Source of the DNA: Clostridia bacterium | GTDB taxonomy: Bacteria; Bacillota; Clostridia; Oscillospirales; CAG-272 | DNA length: 64,000 bases | Direction: 5' to 3' | Assembly: GCA_017508195.1 (NCBI GenBank) | Contig: JAFVZL010000006.1 | Location: 44,153-108,152, forward strand | Shown: piece by piece, positions 34,691-43,732 of the stretch | Position numbering within the stretch: the first letter of the stretch is position 1 | How the letters are laid out: every line of letters begins with the position of its first letter | Position numbers and translations under genes: made by a program | Notes under the pieces: generated by a model | The model's database searches: none | What the model was told of the DNA's origin: nothing | Seen by the model: the letters and a program-made list of their open reading frames with translations, nothing else

Positions 34691-35785
34691 TCAAGCAAGT
34701 GCTATAAGATTGAGCTCCCACGCAGGCAGGCACCTCAGCCGCTTCAGATAAAGCTTGTATCCCGGGTGCTTCTCCTTCATGTAAAGAACAAGCTCGAATA
34801 TGTCACGGCTCCTATGGTAGAGAGAGATAAGAAGTGCGGGGGCGTGTCGAGTTATCGTCTTAAAAGAGCCCTCGAGAGCTGCCATCTCCGCGCCCTCTAC
34901 GTCATACTTAATATAGTCCGGTGAGAGCCCGAGCGAATCAACACGAATAAGCTCTACCCCGCACACCTTGTTTTCAAACGATGCAGTAGCAACTGCGGTC
35001 GAATTTCTGTTTCCCGATGAGAAAAGCTCCCCCTCGGTATCCTCATTCCATGCAGCCGCGTTGTATGCATTTATCGAAATGTCAGATTCACCGTCTACGT
35101 ATTTCATAAGCCGCTTGAAGGTTTTTTTATCAGGCTCAAGCGCCGTGGCGTGCGAGAGGTGCGGAAAATATTTCTTCATCTCGCGAAGCGTGTCTCCGTT
35201 GTATGCACCGACATCGATCACGGTGCGGATATCCTCTCGCGGCATAAGCGAATAAAGCTCATCGGTACCGCAAAACGCATTCTCTAAGTAGCGCATCTCA
35301 CCCGTAAGCTTATACCATACTACGTTGGCAAATACATTTCTTGAATCGCCATCGGCTAACGCCTCGTATGCAGATTTGATTTTTTCAAAATTCGCGTTAT
35401 AAAAATCCTTGTCAAAATACTCATCAACACCCGCGACCGGCATATCCGGGATATAGAGGGTATATTCCTTATCGATATCCGCGATCATCTCGACGACCTC
35501 GGCACGGTTAGAAGCAAAGGAAAGAAGTATCACAAAATCGGAGTAGGTCGATCTAATCTCGGAAAAGGACTTTACGCGCATACCGCGAAAGCTATGCCCA
35601 CGCACAAAGCCGTCCGAGGCAAAGATATCTGCGACCGAAGCCCCGACGGAGGCAAGACGGTCGAAGAGCTTATCTGCACCGTTGCCCATACCGTAAACTA
35701 CGATGGGGCGCGTTTCATCCGCGAGCTTGTCCCACAGGTCAGACTGGACGGGATAATCGGGAAGCTTTGTAATATCCTTTGGCAT
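34691..35785 (-). CDS. FkbM family methyltransferase with N-terminal Rossmann-like domain
   Basis: The 364-aa protein has an N-terminal segment resembling a nucleotide/sugar-binding fold (VVYGMGNGADKLFDRLASVGASVADIFASD, about 30-65). A C-terminal FkbM SAM methyltransferase follows (TVIDVGAYNGDTLREMKK, then NAAAWN, then YIKYDVEGAEMAAL). This two-domain form is common in clostridial polysaccharide or cell-envelope loci. The start at 35785 follows AAGGAAGAG; the longer in-frame version crosses the divergent HIT promoter. Substrate unknown. Confidence 0.85.
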   Translation of the reverse strand: MPKDITKLPDYPVQSDLWDKLADETRPIVVYGMGNGADKLFDRLASVGASVADIFASDGFVRGHSFRGMRVKSFSEIRSTYSDFVILLSFASNRAEVVEMIADIDKEYTLYIPDMPVAGVDEYFDKDFYNANFEKIKSAYEALADGDSRNVFANVVWYKLTGEMRYLENAFCGTDELYSLMPREDIRTVIDVGAYNGDTLREMKKYFPHLSHATALEPDKKTFKRLMKYVDGESDISINAYNAAAWNEDTEGELFSSGNRNSTAVATASFENKVCGVELIRVDSLGLSPDYIKYDVEGAEMAALEGSFKTITRHAPALLISLYHRSRDIFELVLYMKEKHPGYKLYLKRLRCLPAWELNLIALA

Positions 35786-35811
35786 TTCTCTTCCTTTCTT
35801 TCGATTCGTAC

Positions 35812-35840
35812 TTGAATTTATCCTTCCTTTGTGATAGAAT
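35812..35840 (+). promoter_or_regulatory. Sigma-A promoter for the HIT-family gene
   Basis: TTGAAT (35812-35817) and TAGAAT (35835-35840) are 17 bp apart, 31 bp before the ATG. Confidence 0.65.
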
Positions 35841-35871
35841 TTAATAAAAAACACAAGGAGATAAACAAAAA

Positions 35872-36210
35872 ATGGACTGCTTATTCTGTGCAATAATAAA
35901 CGGTGATATCCCATCGAAGAAGGTATACGAGGATGATAAGTGCTACGCATTTCTTGATATAAATCCTCAGGCTCCCGTTCACTGTCTTATAGTGCCAAAG
36001 GTGCATATCGCATCTCTCGACGAGATCTGCCCTAAGTGTGCCGAGACGATCGCTCATATCCTTGCTACTATCCCGAAGATAGCCAAGGATCTCAGCCTCG
36101 GTGACGGCTACAGAGTCGTTACCAACGTAGGTGAGAACGGATGCCAGTCGGTAAAGCATCTTCACTTCCACATTCTCGGTGGCAAAAAGCTCTCCGAGAG
36201 CATGGCTTGA
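35872..36210 (+). CDS. HIT family nucleotide-binding protein (HinT-like)
   Basis: The 112-aa protein is a histidine triad hydrolase of AMP-lysine/AMP conjugates. CLFCAIINGDIPSKKVYED at the start and KHLHFHILGG near the end give the full HIT signature. AAGGAG precedes the ATG. It is divergent from the FkbM gene. Confidence 0.93.
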   Translation: MDCLFCAIINGDIPSKKVYEDDKCYAFLDINPQAPVHCLIVPKVHIASLDEICPKCAETIAHILATIPKIAKDLSLGDGYRVVTNVGENGCQSVKHLHFHILGGKKLSESMA

Positions 36211-36311
36211 CAAAACAAGTATAGCATAGCCGACCAAGAGAGTCAAGCATTCTCATCTCATAACTTTTGTGATATATCCGCGGCAAAACGCCCTCGTACA
36301 CCAGTTGTATG

Positions 36312-36695
36312 ATAATGATTATAGAATGTCGAAAAGGCGGATAAGCCTTTTTGCGGCTGCTTCGTCAGCCGTTTAAAAAGCCAAAAGTGGCTTTTTGCTT
36401 CTACATCATTGAAACAGAAATCGACAAATTTCCTTCTCGAAATTTGCTTGCAAATCTATAATTTGCGGTCGAAATTCCTTAATTTCGACCTTTGATTGTC
36501 GTTATAATGATTATAGAACGTCGAAAAGGCGGATAAGCCTTTTCGCGGCTGCTTCGTCAGCCGTTCAAAAAGCCAAAAGTGGCTTTTTGCTTCTACATCA
36601 TTGAAACAGAAATCGACAAATTTCCTTCGCGAAATTTGCTTGCAAATCTATAATTTGCGGTCGAAATTCCTTAATTTCGACCTTCGATTGTCGTT
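36312..36695. repeat. 192-bp direct tandem duplication made of consecutive stem-loops
   Basis: Copy 1 (36312-36503) and copy 2 (36504-36695) differ at only about five positions, mostly T to C. Each copy contains in order six inverted repeats: AAAAGGC/GCCTTTT, GGCTG/CAGCC, AAAAAGCCA/TGGCTTTTT, AAATTT pairs, GCAAAT/ATTTGC and GTCGAAATT/AATTTCGAC. It has no protein-coding signal. The 602-bp gap between the HIT gene and rplS (36211-36813) is filled mainly by it. It may be a structured RNA, a repeat element, or a protein-binding array. Confidence 0.9.
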
Positions 36696-36752
36696 ATGAC
36701 CGTACTAGCAACAGCACAATACAGAGCATATGTGCTCAATTCTCGAAAAGCA

Positions 36753-36792
36753 AACAAAAGAGAGGCAGGGATTTCCTTGCCTCTCGTTTTGT
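36753..36792 (-). terminator. Terminator of rplS
   Basis: Minus-strand GAGAGGCA and TGCCTCTC (stem arms 36760-36767 and 36778-36785) are followed by TTTTG. Confidence 0.85.
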
Positions 36793-36813
36793 AAATAGAT
36801 GCTAAGCGGAAGA

Positions 36814-37155
36814 TTAAATCTTCTCCTTAACCTTAGCTGCCTTACCAACTCTGTCTCTGAGATAGTAGAGCTTCGCACGGCGAACCTTCGCCTCACGGAA
36901 TACTACGATCTTCTCAACGTTGGGGGAATGAAGGGGGAAGGTCTTCTCAACACCTACACCGTAGGAAACACGTCTTACGGTAAAGGTCTCAGAAATGCCA
37001 CCGCCACGCTTAGCGATAACGGTACCCTCGAACATCTGAGTTCTGGTCTTCTCACCCTCGGTGATTCTGATGTAAACCTTTACACCGTCACCGATACCGA
37101 ACTGGGGAATCTCGGTCTTAAGCTGCTCACTTACAAAAGCCTGGACTTTATCCAT
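36814..37155 (-). CDS. rplS: 50S ribosomal protein L19
   Basis: This 113-aa protein sits at the 30S-50S interface. Family motifs are [48 protein letters not shown], and the basic C-terminus [13 protein letters not shown]. The ATG at 37155 has AAGGAGGG 5 nt upstream; the longer frame starts in the leader. Unlike Bacillus (trmD-rplS-ylqF), rplS points away from lepB-ylqF here. Confidence 0.97.
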   Translation of the reverse strand: MDKVQAFVSEQLKTEIPQFGIGDGVKVYIRITEGEKTRTQMFEGTVIAKRGGGISETFTVRRVSYGVGVEKTFPLHSPNVEKIVVFREAKVRRAKLYYLRDRVGKAAKVKEKI

Positions 37156-37256
37156 TTTGGCCCTCCTTATACTACGAACATTCATGCATGAGCCGCAGAG
37201 GACTGTTCTGATGATACACCGATGTATGCAAAAAAGGCATACGCACAGTTGGTATC
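37156..37256 (-). promoter_or_regulatory. Structured 5' leader of rplS, L19-leader candidate
   Basis: The leader of about 95 nt carries GTATGC/GCATAC and GATAC/GTATC pairs and an ACTGT/ACAGT pair that cannot all form together. Firmicute rplS genes often have an autoregulatory L19 leader; a covariance search would decide. Confidence 0.45.
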
Positions 37257-37286
37257 ATTATAGCACAAACGGTTGTCGAATGTCAA
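37257..37286 (-). promoter_or_regulatory. Sigma-A promoter for rplS
   Basis: Minus-strand TTGACA (37286-37281) and TATAAT (37262-37257) are both perfect, 18 bp apart. Confidence 0.85.
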
Positions 37287-37368
37287 GTGGTGTCGCAAAG
37301 ATTTTTGGAATTTGTTGATTTCGTGCTGATAAATCTGATCCGTGAATGTAAAATAGTGCAAATTTGTT

Positions 37369-37398
37369 ATTGTATTTTATTTTTTTGTATGTTAAAAT
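37369..37398 (+). promoter_or_regulatory. Promoter candidate for lepB operon
   Basis: TTGTAT (37369-37374) and TAAAAT (37393-37398) are 18 bp apart, 42 bp before the lepB start. Confidence 0.5.
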
Positions 37399-37440
37399 AT
37401 ATAGTGATGAATTATAGCCTAAGGAAAGGAGACGGAATCT

Positions 37441-38967
37441 ATGCTTGACAAAGATGAGATTGGTGGCGCTGATGACGGTAGAGAATTTGAAATACCCGAG
37501 GTTTCGGTAGCATACGAGAATTTCGGTATGAAGAATGCCGAGAATGAGAGCGAGAGTGCCGTTTCCCCGGATATGCCCGAAGAAAAACACACCGAGGGTA
37601 AAAGAAAAAAAAGCAAAGCAAAGACGCGCACCAAGGTTAAGTCCGAGAGAATAGACACAGCCGAAGGCAACGAGCCGAGCGGCAACGCAAAAAATGCCGA
37701 TGTAGGAAACGAGGAAAAGTGCGTTGAATCTACTCCCGACAACGTAATCGGGCGCGCTGTGGCGGCAGAACCTGCAAGCGGCACCGATAACGAAGAAGCG
37801 ACTTCTTCCGCCCCTGTTTGCGATACCGTCTTCACGGCAACCGAAGATGGCGAAAGCATACCCGTTACAAATGGCGATGATAACAAAGCTGTGGCGAACG
37901 GTGAAGCGGATGAGAGCAGCGACATCGATACTGAAGGCGGTGAGAAAGCCGATATAGACAGTAGCGAGGAAGCCGATAATGACAGCGCTCTCAAAATTCC
38001 TTGCGATGACATAAACGAGGGATTGTCAGAGGAAGAAATCAGGAAGGACTTCCCTGATAATGCCTTTGGCATTGATGAAAACATAACCTCATACATCGAG
38101 GTGACCGACGGACTCGGGGACGGAGAGCTTGAGCCTAGGGTGATACCCGAGGATATATTTCCCGACGATGCGCTCGTTCAGACAGCCCCCTCCAACACTG
38201 ACGGCGACAACGAGATCGACCTACTCGGTGACGTTGTTGAGACGGTCGAAGACGTAGAGGATGAGCTTAAGGTTGATGACGTTGAGGCTGCCGCACCGAG
38301 CGAAAACGGCGAGACGGCAGAAGATACAGAGGATGAGGTAATCGCCCCCGTCCCCGAGGAGACCTATAACCCCGAAAAGCCGAGGAGAATAGATGCGATA
38401 TTCGACTTCGTCGAGCTTTTAATTTTCACTCTCGCCGCTGTGCTGATTATTACGTCCTTCTTCGTCAAGCATGCGGTTGTCGATGGCGGTTCGATGAACA
38501 ATACTCTCTCAAACGGTGACGTGCTCGTTATTTCCGATTTCTTCTACACACCCGAGCGCGGTGATATAGTGGTTATCGAGGACCACACAACGGCACTTAA
38601 GAAGCCTATCGTTAAGCGCGTTATAGCTCTTGGCGGTGACAGAGTCACGGTTAAGGCCGACGGCATCTACATCGGTAACGATATACTCGGTGAGCCTCTT
38701 GACGAGCCTTACGTATTTATTGACTTCGAGGATTATATTTACAACACAAACGCCTTTAAGAGCGAGCTTAGGAATCTCAAGAGCTTCCATCAAGGCGAGG
38801 ATTATTACAGCTTTACCGTACCCGAGGGCGAGCTATTCGTTCTCGGAGATCACAGAAACGATTCGACCGACTCCCGCGTCATCGGAACGGTCACAGTGGA
38901 TGCGGTGCTCGGTAAGGTATTATTCAGGATAATGCCATTCGATAAATTCGGAGAGATACCCGAATAA
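37441..38967 (+). CDS. lepB: Signal peptidase I with a long acidic N-terminal extension
   Basis: Only the last 190 of 508 residues are the peptidase: a membrane helix at about 320-343, catalytic Ser351 in DGGSMNNTL, general base Lys392 in VKRVIALGGD, and the GDHRNDSTDSR box near 470. Residues 1-315 are a low-complexity, Glu/Asp/Ala/Ser-rich, probably disordered cytoplasmic tail with one basic patch (KRKKSKAKTRTK, about 54-65). Normal Firmicute Sip proteins are 170-200 aa. A strong AAAGGAG site 8 nt before the ATG at 37441, continuous reading and no second ribosome binding site near the peptidase domain support one long protein. It starts the lepB-ylqF-rnhB-yraN operon. Confidence 0.9.
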   Translation: MLDKDEIGGADDGREFEIPEVSVAYENFGMKNAENESESAVSPDMPEEKHTEGKRKKSKAKTRTKVKSERIDTAEGNEPSGNAKNADVGNEEKCVESTPDNVIGRAVAAEPASGTDNEEATSSAPVCDTVFTATEDGESIPVTNGDDNKAVANGEADESSDIDTEGGEKADIDSSEEADNDSALKIPCDDINEGLSEEEIRKDFPDNAFGIDENITSYIEVTDGLGDGELEPRVIPEDIFPDDALVQTAPSNTDGDNEIDLLGDVVETVEDVEDELKVDDVEAAAPSENGETAEDTEDEVIAPVPEETYNPEKPRRIDAIFDFVELLIFTLAAVLIITSFFVKHAVVDGGSMNNTLSNGDVLVISDFFYTPERGDIVVIEDHTTALKKPIVKRVIALGGDRVTVKADGIYIGNDILGEPLDEPYVFIDFEDYIYNTNAFKSELRNLKSFHQGEDYYSFTVPEGELFVLGDHRNDSTDSRVIGTVTVDAVLGKVLFRIMPFDKFGEIPE

Positions 38968-39005
38968 TAACCTAAAAGGTTAAACCCAAAAGAAAGGAGC
39001 ATCAT

Positions 39006-39872
39006 ATGGCAACGAATCCCATACAGTGGTTCCCCGGGCATATGGCTAAGACACGTCGAATGATGCAGGAGTGTCTGCCTCAGGTCGACCTCGTTCTCGA
39101 GCTTGTCGATGCGAGAATCCCCTACTCCTCGAGAAACCCCGAGATAGAAAAAATGCTCGGCGAGAAGCCAAGCATCGTGGTGCTCACAAAATCCTCTCTC
39201 GCAAACCCCGCTCTCACGGAGAGATGGGTGAAATATTACAGAGAATGTGGCAGAAGTGCAGCGGTGGTAAATTCCACCACCGGTGAAGGCATAGATGCGC
39301 TTGCGGAAACGGTCAGGTGCGTTATGCACGAAAAGCTCGAAAGATACGCGTCAAAGGGCATGACGGGCAGAAAGCTTAAATCAATGATCGTCGGTATTCC
39401 AAACGTCGGAAAATCATCGCTCATTAACCGTCTTGCGGGCGCAAATAAAGCAAAGGTCGAGAACCGCCCCGGTGTCACCATGAATAAGCAATGGGTGCCT
39501 ACATCAATAGGCCTCGATCTGCTTGATATGCCCGGTGTTCTCTGGTCTAAATTTGAGGATGAGAGAGTCGGAGAAAATCTGGCCATCACGGGAGCTATAC
39601 GAGACCATATCATCGATACCGAAGAGATCGCGATGATACTCTGCACCCGTCTTATGGAGTGTGCTCCACGCGATTTTATGTCGAGATATAAGCTTACCGA
39701 GGATGAGGTCGACGGGCTCGACGGATACGATCTGTTCCGTCTGGTCGGAAAAAAACGAGGTCTTCTTATGAGCGGCGGAGAGATCAACCACGAGCGTTGT
39801 GCAGCAATGCTTCTCGAGGAATTCCGCTCTGCAAAAATCGGAAGAATAACCCTCGAAGAACCAAATATGTAA
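39006..39872 (+). CDS. ylqF: Ribosome biogenesis GTPase YlqF (RbgA)
   Basis: The 288-aa circularly permuted GTPase helps late 50S assembly. G4 (VLTKSSL) comes before G1 (GIPNVGKSSLINRL) and G3 (LDMPGVLWSKF), the diagnostic order. The N-terminal IQWFPGHMAKTRRMM is typical. AAAGGAGC precedes the ATG. Confidence 0.96.
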   Translation: MATNPIQWFPGHMAKTRRMMQECLPQVDLVLELVDARIPYSSRNPEIEKMLGEKPSIVVLTKSSLANPALTERWVKYYRECGRSAAVVNSTTGEGIDALAETVRCVMHEKLERYASKGMTGRKLKSMIVGIPNVGKSSLINRLAGANKAKVENRPGVTMNKQWVPTSIGLDLLDMPGVLWSKFEDERVGENLAITGAIRDHIIDTEEIAMILCTRLMECAPRDFMSRYKLTEDEVDGLDGYDLFRLVGKKRGLLMSGGEINHERCAAMLLEEFRSAKIGRITLEEPNM

Positions 39873-39898
39873 ATAATTGTTAGAATACAGGGGTTTTT

Positions 39899-40498
39899 AT
39901 GCCTAGCTTTGACATTGAAGATGCAATTTACGAGGAAGGATACGAATACGTTTGCGGATGCGACGAGGCAGGCAGAGGTCCGCTCTGCGGTCCCGTTGTA
40001 GCGGCTGCGGTGATACTTCCGCGCGGTCTTATCATTGAGGGTCTTGATGACTCGAAGAAGCTCACCGAAAAAAAGCGCGAGAGGCTTTACGGTGAGATAA
40101 TTGAAAAGGCTCTTGCCTATGCTATTAGAGAGGCAAGTCCCGAGGAGATAGACGAATACAATATACTTAACGCATCGATGCTTGCTATGCGCCGTGCGGT
40201 CGATGCCTTACAGATCAAAGCTGATTATGCGCTTATCGACGGAAATTGCTCACGCGGCTTTGAAATTCCCACTCTCACGGTGGTTAAGGGAGACTCAAGG
40301 AGCTATTCCATAGCGGCGGCATCAATACTCGCAAAGGTCACCCGTGACAGAGGGTGTATCGAGCTCGACAGGCTCTATCCCGAGTACGGTATCGCGAAGC
40401 ATAAGGGATATCCCACAAAGGATCATATGGATGCGGTAAGAGAGCACGGGCCGTCACCTATACACAGGAAAAGCTTCTTAAAGTTCCTCGACAAATGA
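39899..40498 (+). CDS. rnhB: Ribonuclease HII
   Basis: This 199-aa enzyme cuts RNA in DNA-RNA hybrids, including single ribonucleotides. The acidic active site is visible in CGCDEAGRGPLCGPVVAAA and LIDGNC, with AKVTRDR downstream. The 3' end overlaps yraN in ATGA. Confidence 0.97.
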   Translation: MPSFDIEDAIYEEGYEYVCGCDEAGRGPLCGPVVAAAVILPRGLIIEGLDDSKKLTEKKRERLYGEIIEKALAYAIREASPEEIDEYNILNASMLAMRRAVDALQIKADYALIDGNCSRGFEIPTLTVVKGDSRSYSIAAASILAKVTRDRGCIELDRLYPEYGIAKHKGYPTKDHMDAVREHGPSPIHRKSFLKFLDK

Positions 40499-40926
40499 AG
40501 ATACTCGAGGTAGATACAGAAAAACGCAGGCTCGGTAATTTCGGTGAGCGCGAGGCGGAAAAGCATCTTAAGAAAAAGGGCTACCGTATTTTAGGGAGAA
40601 ATTTCGACGACGGTGAGCATGAAATAGATATCATTGCTAAAAATCGCGACACGCTCGCCTTTGTCGAGGTAAAAACGAGGTCCGAGGCGGCAAAGGACCC
40701 GCGGGAGCCGCGTCCCGCTTCGGCGGTCACTCCCGAGAAGCAGCGCGGTCTAATTTCCGCTGCTCGTGCATACCTTTCGCTCCATCCCTCTGACCTCAGG
40801 CTTCGGTTCGATATAATCGAGGTTACGGTTTCGGGTGAAGCCGATAAGTGGAAGCTTGATAAGCTATGCCATATTGAGGGGGCGTTCAACAAAAACACGG
40901 CATTCAGGCCTAAATATCACGGTTGA
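40495..40926 (+). CDS. UPF0102/YraN family nuclease-like protein
   Basis: The 143-aa protein has the PD-(D/E)xK-like pattern: GERLAE-type N-terminus (FGEREAEKHLKKKGY), HEIDIIAKNRDTLAFVEVKTR and KQRGLISAARAYL. Function is not established; it is usually next to rnhB. Translation is coupled to rnhB by ATGA. Confidence 0.93.
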   Translation: MKILEVDTEKRRLGNFGEREAEKHLKKKGYRILGRNFDDGEHEIDIIAKNRDTLAFVEVKTRSEAAKDPREPRPASAVTPEKQRGLISAARAYLSLHPSDLRLRFDIIEVTVSGEADKWKLDKLCHIEGAFNKNTAFRPKYHG

Positions 40927-41110
40927 TGCCTTTGGCGTATAAGATCCCTTTCTGCGCCATAACCCGAGCCAACAGATGATACCGTCAAAAGCAAGGTTCA
41001 CTCGCACAACGGGTGATCCTTCGGAAAAACAAAGCAAATATGCATTGCGGAGCGACACTCCGCGAAAACAGAATTATACATCGGGAGCAGGTGCTCCAAA
41101 GGAGATAAGA

Positions 41111-42595
41111 ATGAATTACGTCAGCACAAGAGGAATCGATAACAAAGGGGTCAGCTCGGCTTACGCCATAAAGACGGGTCTTGCATCCGACGGTGGACTT
41201 TATATGCCAGAGAGCATACCCACTCTGACAAATGCAGAGATCACTTCCCTCTCGGATATGCCTTATACCGAAAGGTGTGCGACCATCCTTTCAAAATTCC
41301 TTACCGATTATACATATGACGAGCTGCTCGAGGATGCAAAGGGCGCGTACAGCGAGGCAAAGTTCGGCAGCTCCCCTGCCCCACTCACCGATCTCGGTGA
41401 CGGTACCTATATGCTCGAGCTGTGGCACGGTCCTACCTCGGCGTTCAAGGATATGGCGCTCCAGATTATGCCGCGTCTTTTCGTCAGAGCACTCAGAAAG
41501 TGCGATGAGCACAGATGTGCGATGATACTCGTTGCTACCTCGGGTGACACAGGAAAGGCTGCCCTCGAGGGCTACCGCGACGTACCCGGAACAAAGATCA
41601 AGGTGTTCTACCCGACGGGCGGTGTCAGCGAGGTGCAGAAGCTCCAGATGCAGACCCAAGAGGGTGAGAACGTTTCGGTAAGCGGTATCGTCGGAAACTT
41701 CGACGATGCTCAGACGGGTGTAAAGCGCATTTTTGCCGACCCCGTTATGCGTGAGAAGCTGAATGCTGAGGGAGTTTTCCTCTCGAGTGCTAACTCCATC
41801 AACTGGGGCAGACTCGTGCCTCAGATAGTTTATTATGTATCTGCATACTGCGATCTGTTGAAAACAGGTAAGATCACACTCGGTGAGGCTATCGACGTAT
41901 GCGTACCTACGGGCAACTTCGGAAATATCTTCGCAGCATATATTGCGAAGCTTATGGGTCTTCCCATCGGAAAGCTCGTCTGCGCATCGAACAAAAACAA
42001 CGTTCTTACGGACTTCCTTAATACGGGTGTATATGACAGAAACCGTGAGTTCTACACCACGATGTCACCCTCTATGGATATTCTTATCTCGTCTAATCTC
42101 GAGAGACTTCTCTACGTCACTCTCGGTGCAGAAAAGACACGCGGATATATGACGGAGCTCACAGAAAACGGCAGATACGCACTCAAAGAGTGCGACCTGG
42201 CTCTCATAAAGGAGAATTTCGTCGGATATTACACCAATGAGGATGAGTGCCAAAGAACGGTAAAGGCGATATGGGAAAAGAAAAACTGCCTTATTGACAC
42301 CCACACAGCAGTAGCGATCCACGCGACCGAATGCTATATGAACGACTTTAAGGCAGAGAGAAAGGTCGTCGTGGCTTCCACAGCGTCAGCATACAAGTTT
42401 GCACGCGACGTTTATACCTCGCTCACCGAAAGGGATCCTGACGGTGACCTCGAAGCACTCGAGGCGCTCAACAGGCTTACCGGCATCGATATTCCTACCC
42501 CCCTGTCGTCTATACTCACGAAGAGTGCAAGACATACGGGTGTAATCGACGCCTGCGAGATGGAAGACGCAACGCTTGCCTTCGCGAGAGATTAA
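41111..42595 (+). CDS. thrC: Threonine synthase
   Basis: The 494-aa PLP enzyme makes threonine from O-phosphohomoserine and belongs to the long yeast/E. coli-like class. Signs are the N-terminal YVSTRG and SDGGLYMPESIP, the PLP lysine in GPTSAFKDMALQ, and the phosphate-binding ATSGDTGKAALEGY. The ATG at 41111 has AAAGGAG 6 nt upstream; a small GGAGC-AGGT-GCTCC hairpin abuts the site. No T-box could be recognised in the 185-bp leader. Confidence 0.96.
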   Translation: MNYVSTRGIDNKGVSSAYAIKTGLASDGGLYMPESIPTLTNAEITSLSDMPYTERCATILSKFLTDYTYDELLEDAKGAYSEAKFGSSPAPLTDLGDGTYMLELWHGPTSAFKDMALQIMPRLFVRALRKCDEHRCAMILVATSGDTGKAALEGYRDVPGTKIKVFYPTGGVSEVQKLQMQTQEGENVSVSGIVGNFDDAQTGVKRIFADPVMREKLNAEGVFLSSANSINWGRLVPQIVYYVSAYCDLLKTGKITLGEAIDVCVPTGNFGNIFAAYIAKLMGLPIGKLVCASNKNNVLTDFLNTGVYDRNREFYTTMSPSMDILISSNLERLLYVTLGAEKTRGYMTELTENGRYALKECDLALIKENFVGYYTNEDECQRTVKAIWEKKNCLIDTHTAVAIHATECYMNDFKAERKVVVASTASAYKFARDVYTSLTERDPDGDLEALEALNRLTGIDIPTPLSSILTKSARHTGVIDACEMEDATLAFARD

Positions 42596-42780
42596 CACTC
42601 GCGGGGCTTGAAGGTGGCACAAACGGTGTTGGCGGAGCAATCGGCCTCACAGGGTCCGACGCAGATAGAGCCTGCATAGCATTCGCTTTTGCCGTTGTGG
42701 TACGCACAGTTTCTGACGTCACAGACGATGCCCTTAATGTGCTTCGCCATATCAGGTGTGCATTCGTTCTTTTGCTTCAT
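42592..42780 (-). CDS. DUF1540 domain-containing protein (62 aa)
   Basis: Eight cysteines follow the DUF1540 spacing: GIVCDVRNCAYHNGKSECYAGSICVG and CEADCSANTVCATF. Such proteins are small, likely metal-binding or disulfide-rich, of unknown function. The chosen ATG at 42780 has a short GGAAG upstream. Its stop shares a TTAA with the thrC stop on the other strand. Confidence 0.85.
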   Translation of the reverse strand: MKQKNECTPDMAKHIKGIVCDVRNCAYHNGKSECYAGSICVGPCEADCSANTVCATFKPREC

Positions 42781-42875
42781 TTCTTCCAAGTTACGATTCT
42801 CTTTTCCGCAGACTTATTGCCTGCAAGGTTATTTTGCCCGATGGACGGGCGATTATTCACCAAGCGGAGATTTTT

Positions 42876-43598
42876 ATGTCACTTTATACGATAGCAGACC
42901 TGCATCTCTCAACGCTTGCATCGACCGACAAGTCGATGGAGGTATTCGGATCGCGTTGGCAGGACTATACGAGCCGTCTTGAAAGCAATTGGCGAAAACT
43001 CGTATCAGATAACGACTATGTCGTTATTCCGGGTGACGTATCCTGGGCTCTGTCGCTCGAGGAGGCGGTATCCGACTTGAAATTCATAGATAGCCTGCCG
43101 GGTAAGAAGATACTCGGAAAGGGCAACCACGATTTCTGGTGGTCGACGATGAAAAAGCACTCGGCTCTCTTTGAAAGAGAAGGAATAAAAACCATCTCGT
43201 TTCTTTACAACAATGCACTCGAGACCGATGAATATATAGTAGCGGGGACGCGCGGTTGGTACCACGATGATGACTGCCGCAACATGCCCGATAGTGCCGA
43301 TTTTGATAAGCTTACGCGGCGCGAGGGACTGCGACTCGAGACCAGCCTTAAGATGGCGAGTGGAATGTCGGATGCAACGGGAAAAGAGGTAGTCGTTTTT
43401 ATGCATTTCCCACCGTATTGGAACGGCAAGGAATCCGAAAGTCTTATGGAGATACTGCTTAAATACGGTGTGAAAAAGCTATACTTCGGACATATCCACG
43501 GCAACTATGCACTCCCGTCATCGTTCGGATACCGAGGTATAGAAATGAGCCTTATCTCGGCTGATTTTCTGGGATTCGTGCCAAAAATCGTGAAATAA
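42876..43598 (+). CDS. Metallophosphoesterase
   Basis: The 240-aa protein has the calcineurin-like phosphoesterase metal motifs in order: DLHLS (near 8), GDVSW (near 55), GKGNHDFWW (near 77), HFPPYW (near 180) and GHIHG (near 209). Substrate unknown; related proteins are annotated as serine/threonine phosphatases or phosphodiesterases. The ATG at 42876 has GCGGAG upstream. The promoter probably overlaps the divergent DUF1540 gene. Confidence 0.92.
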   Translation: MSLYTIADLHLSTLASTDKSMEVFGSRWQDYTSRLESNWRKLVSDNDYVVIPGDVSWALSLEEAVSDLKFIDSLPGKKILGKGNHDFWWSTMKKHSALFEREGIKTISFLYNNALETDEYIVAGTRGWYHDDDCRNMPDSADFDKLTRREGLRLETSLKMASGMSDATGKEVVVFMHFPPYWNGKESESLMEILLKYGVKKLYFGHIHGNYALPSSFGYRGIEMSLISADFLGFVPKIVK

Positions 43599-43641
43599 CG
43601 GCTGAAATTTGGGAGATTTCAATCCGATTTTTGAAAATCGC

Positions 43642-43670
43642 TTGACAAAACATTCTTATTGTTGTAAAAT
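43642..43670 (+). promoter_or_regulatory. Sigma-A promoter for tig
   Basis: TTGACA (43642-43647) and TAAAAT (43665-43670) are 17 bp apart, with a leader of about 55 nt. Confidence 0.8.
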
Positions 43671-43732
43671 AAAGCGGTTATAATGTTTTCAAATAAAAAA
43701 TAAATATATACATTTTTTCGGAGGAAGTAAAA

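Noticed and set aside
36211-36813. Insertion sequence or mobile element at the large repeat
   Set aside because: No transposase frame, no terminal inverted repeats around the whole and no target-site duplication.
40927-41110. T-box or threonine riboswitch ahead of thrC
   Set aside because: No specifier stem, T-box core sequence or terminator pair could be found; only small hairpins.
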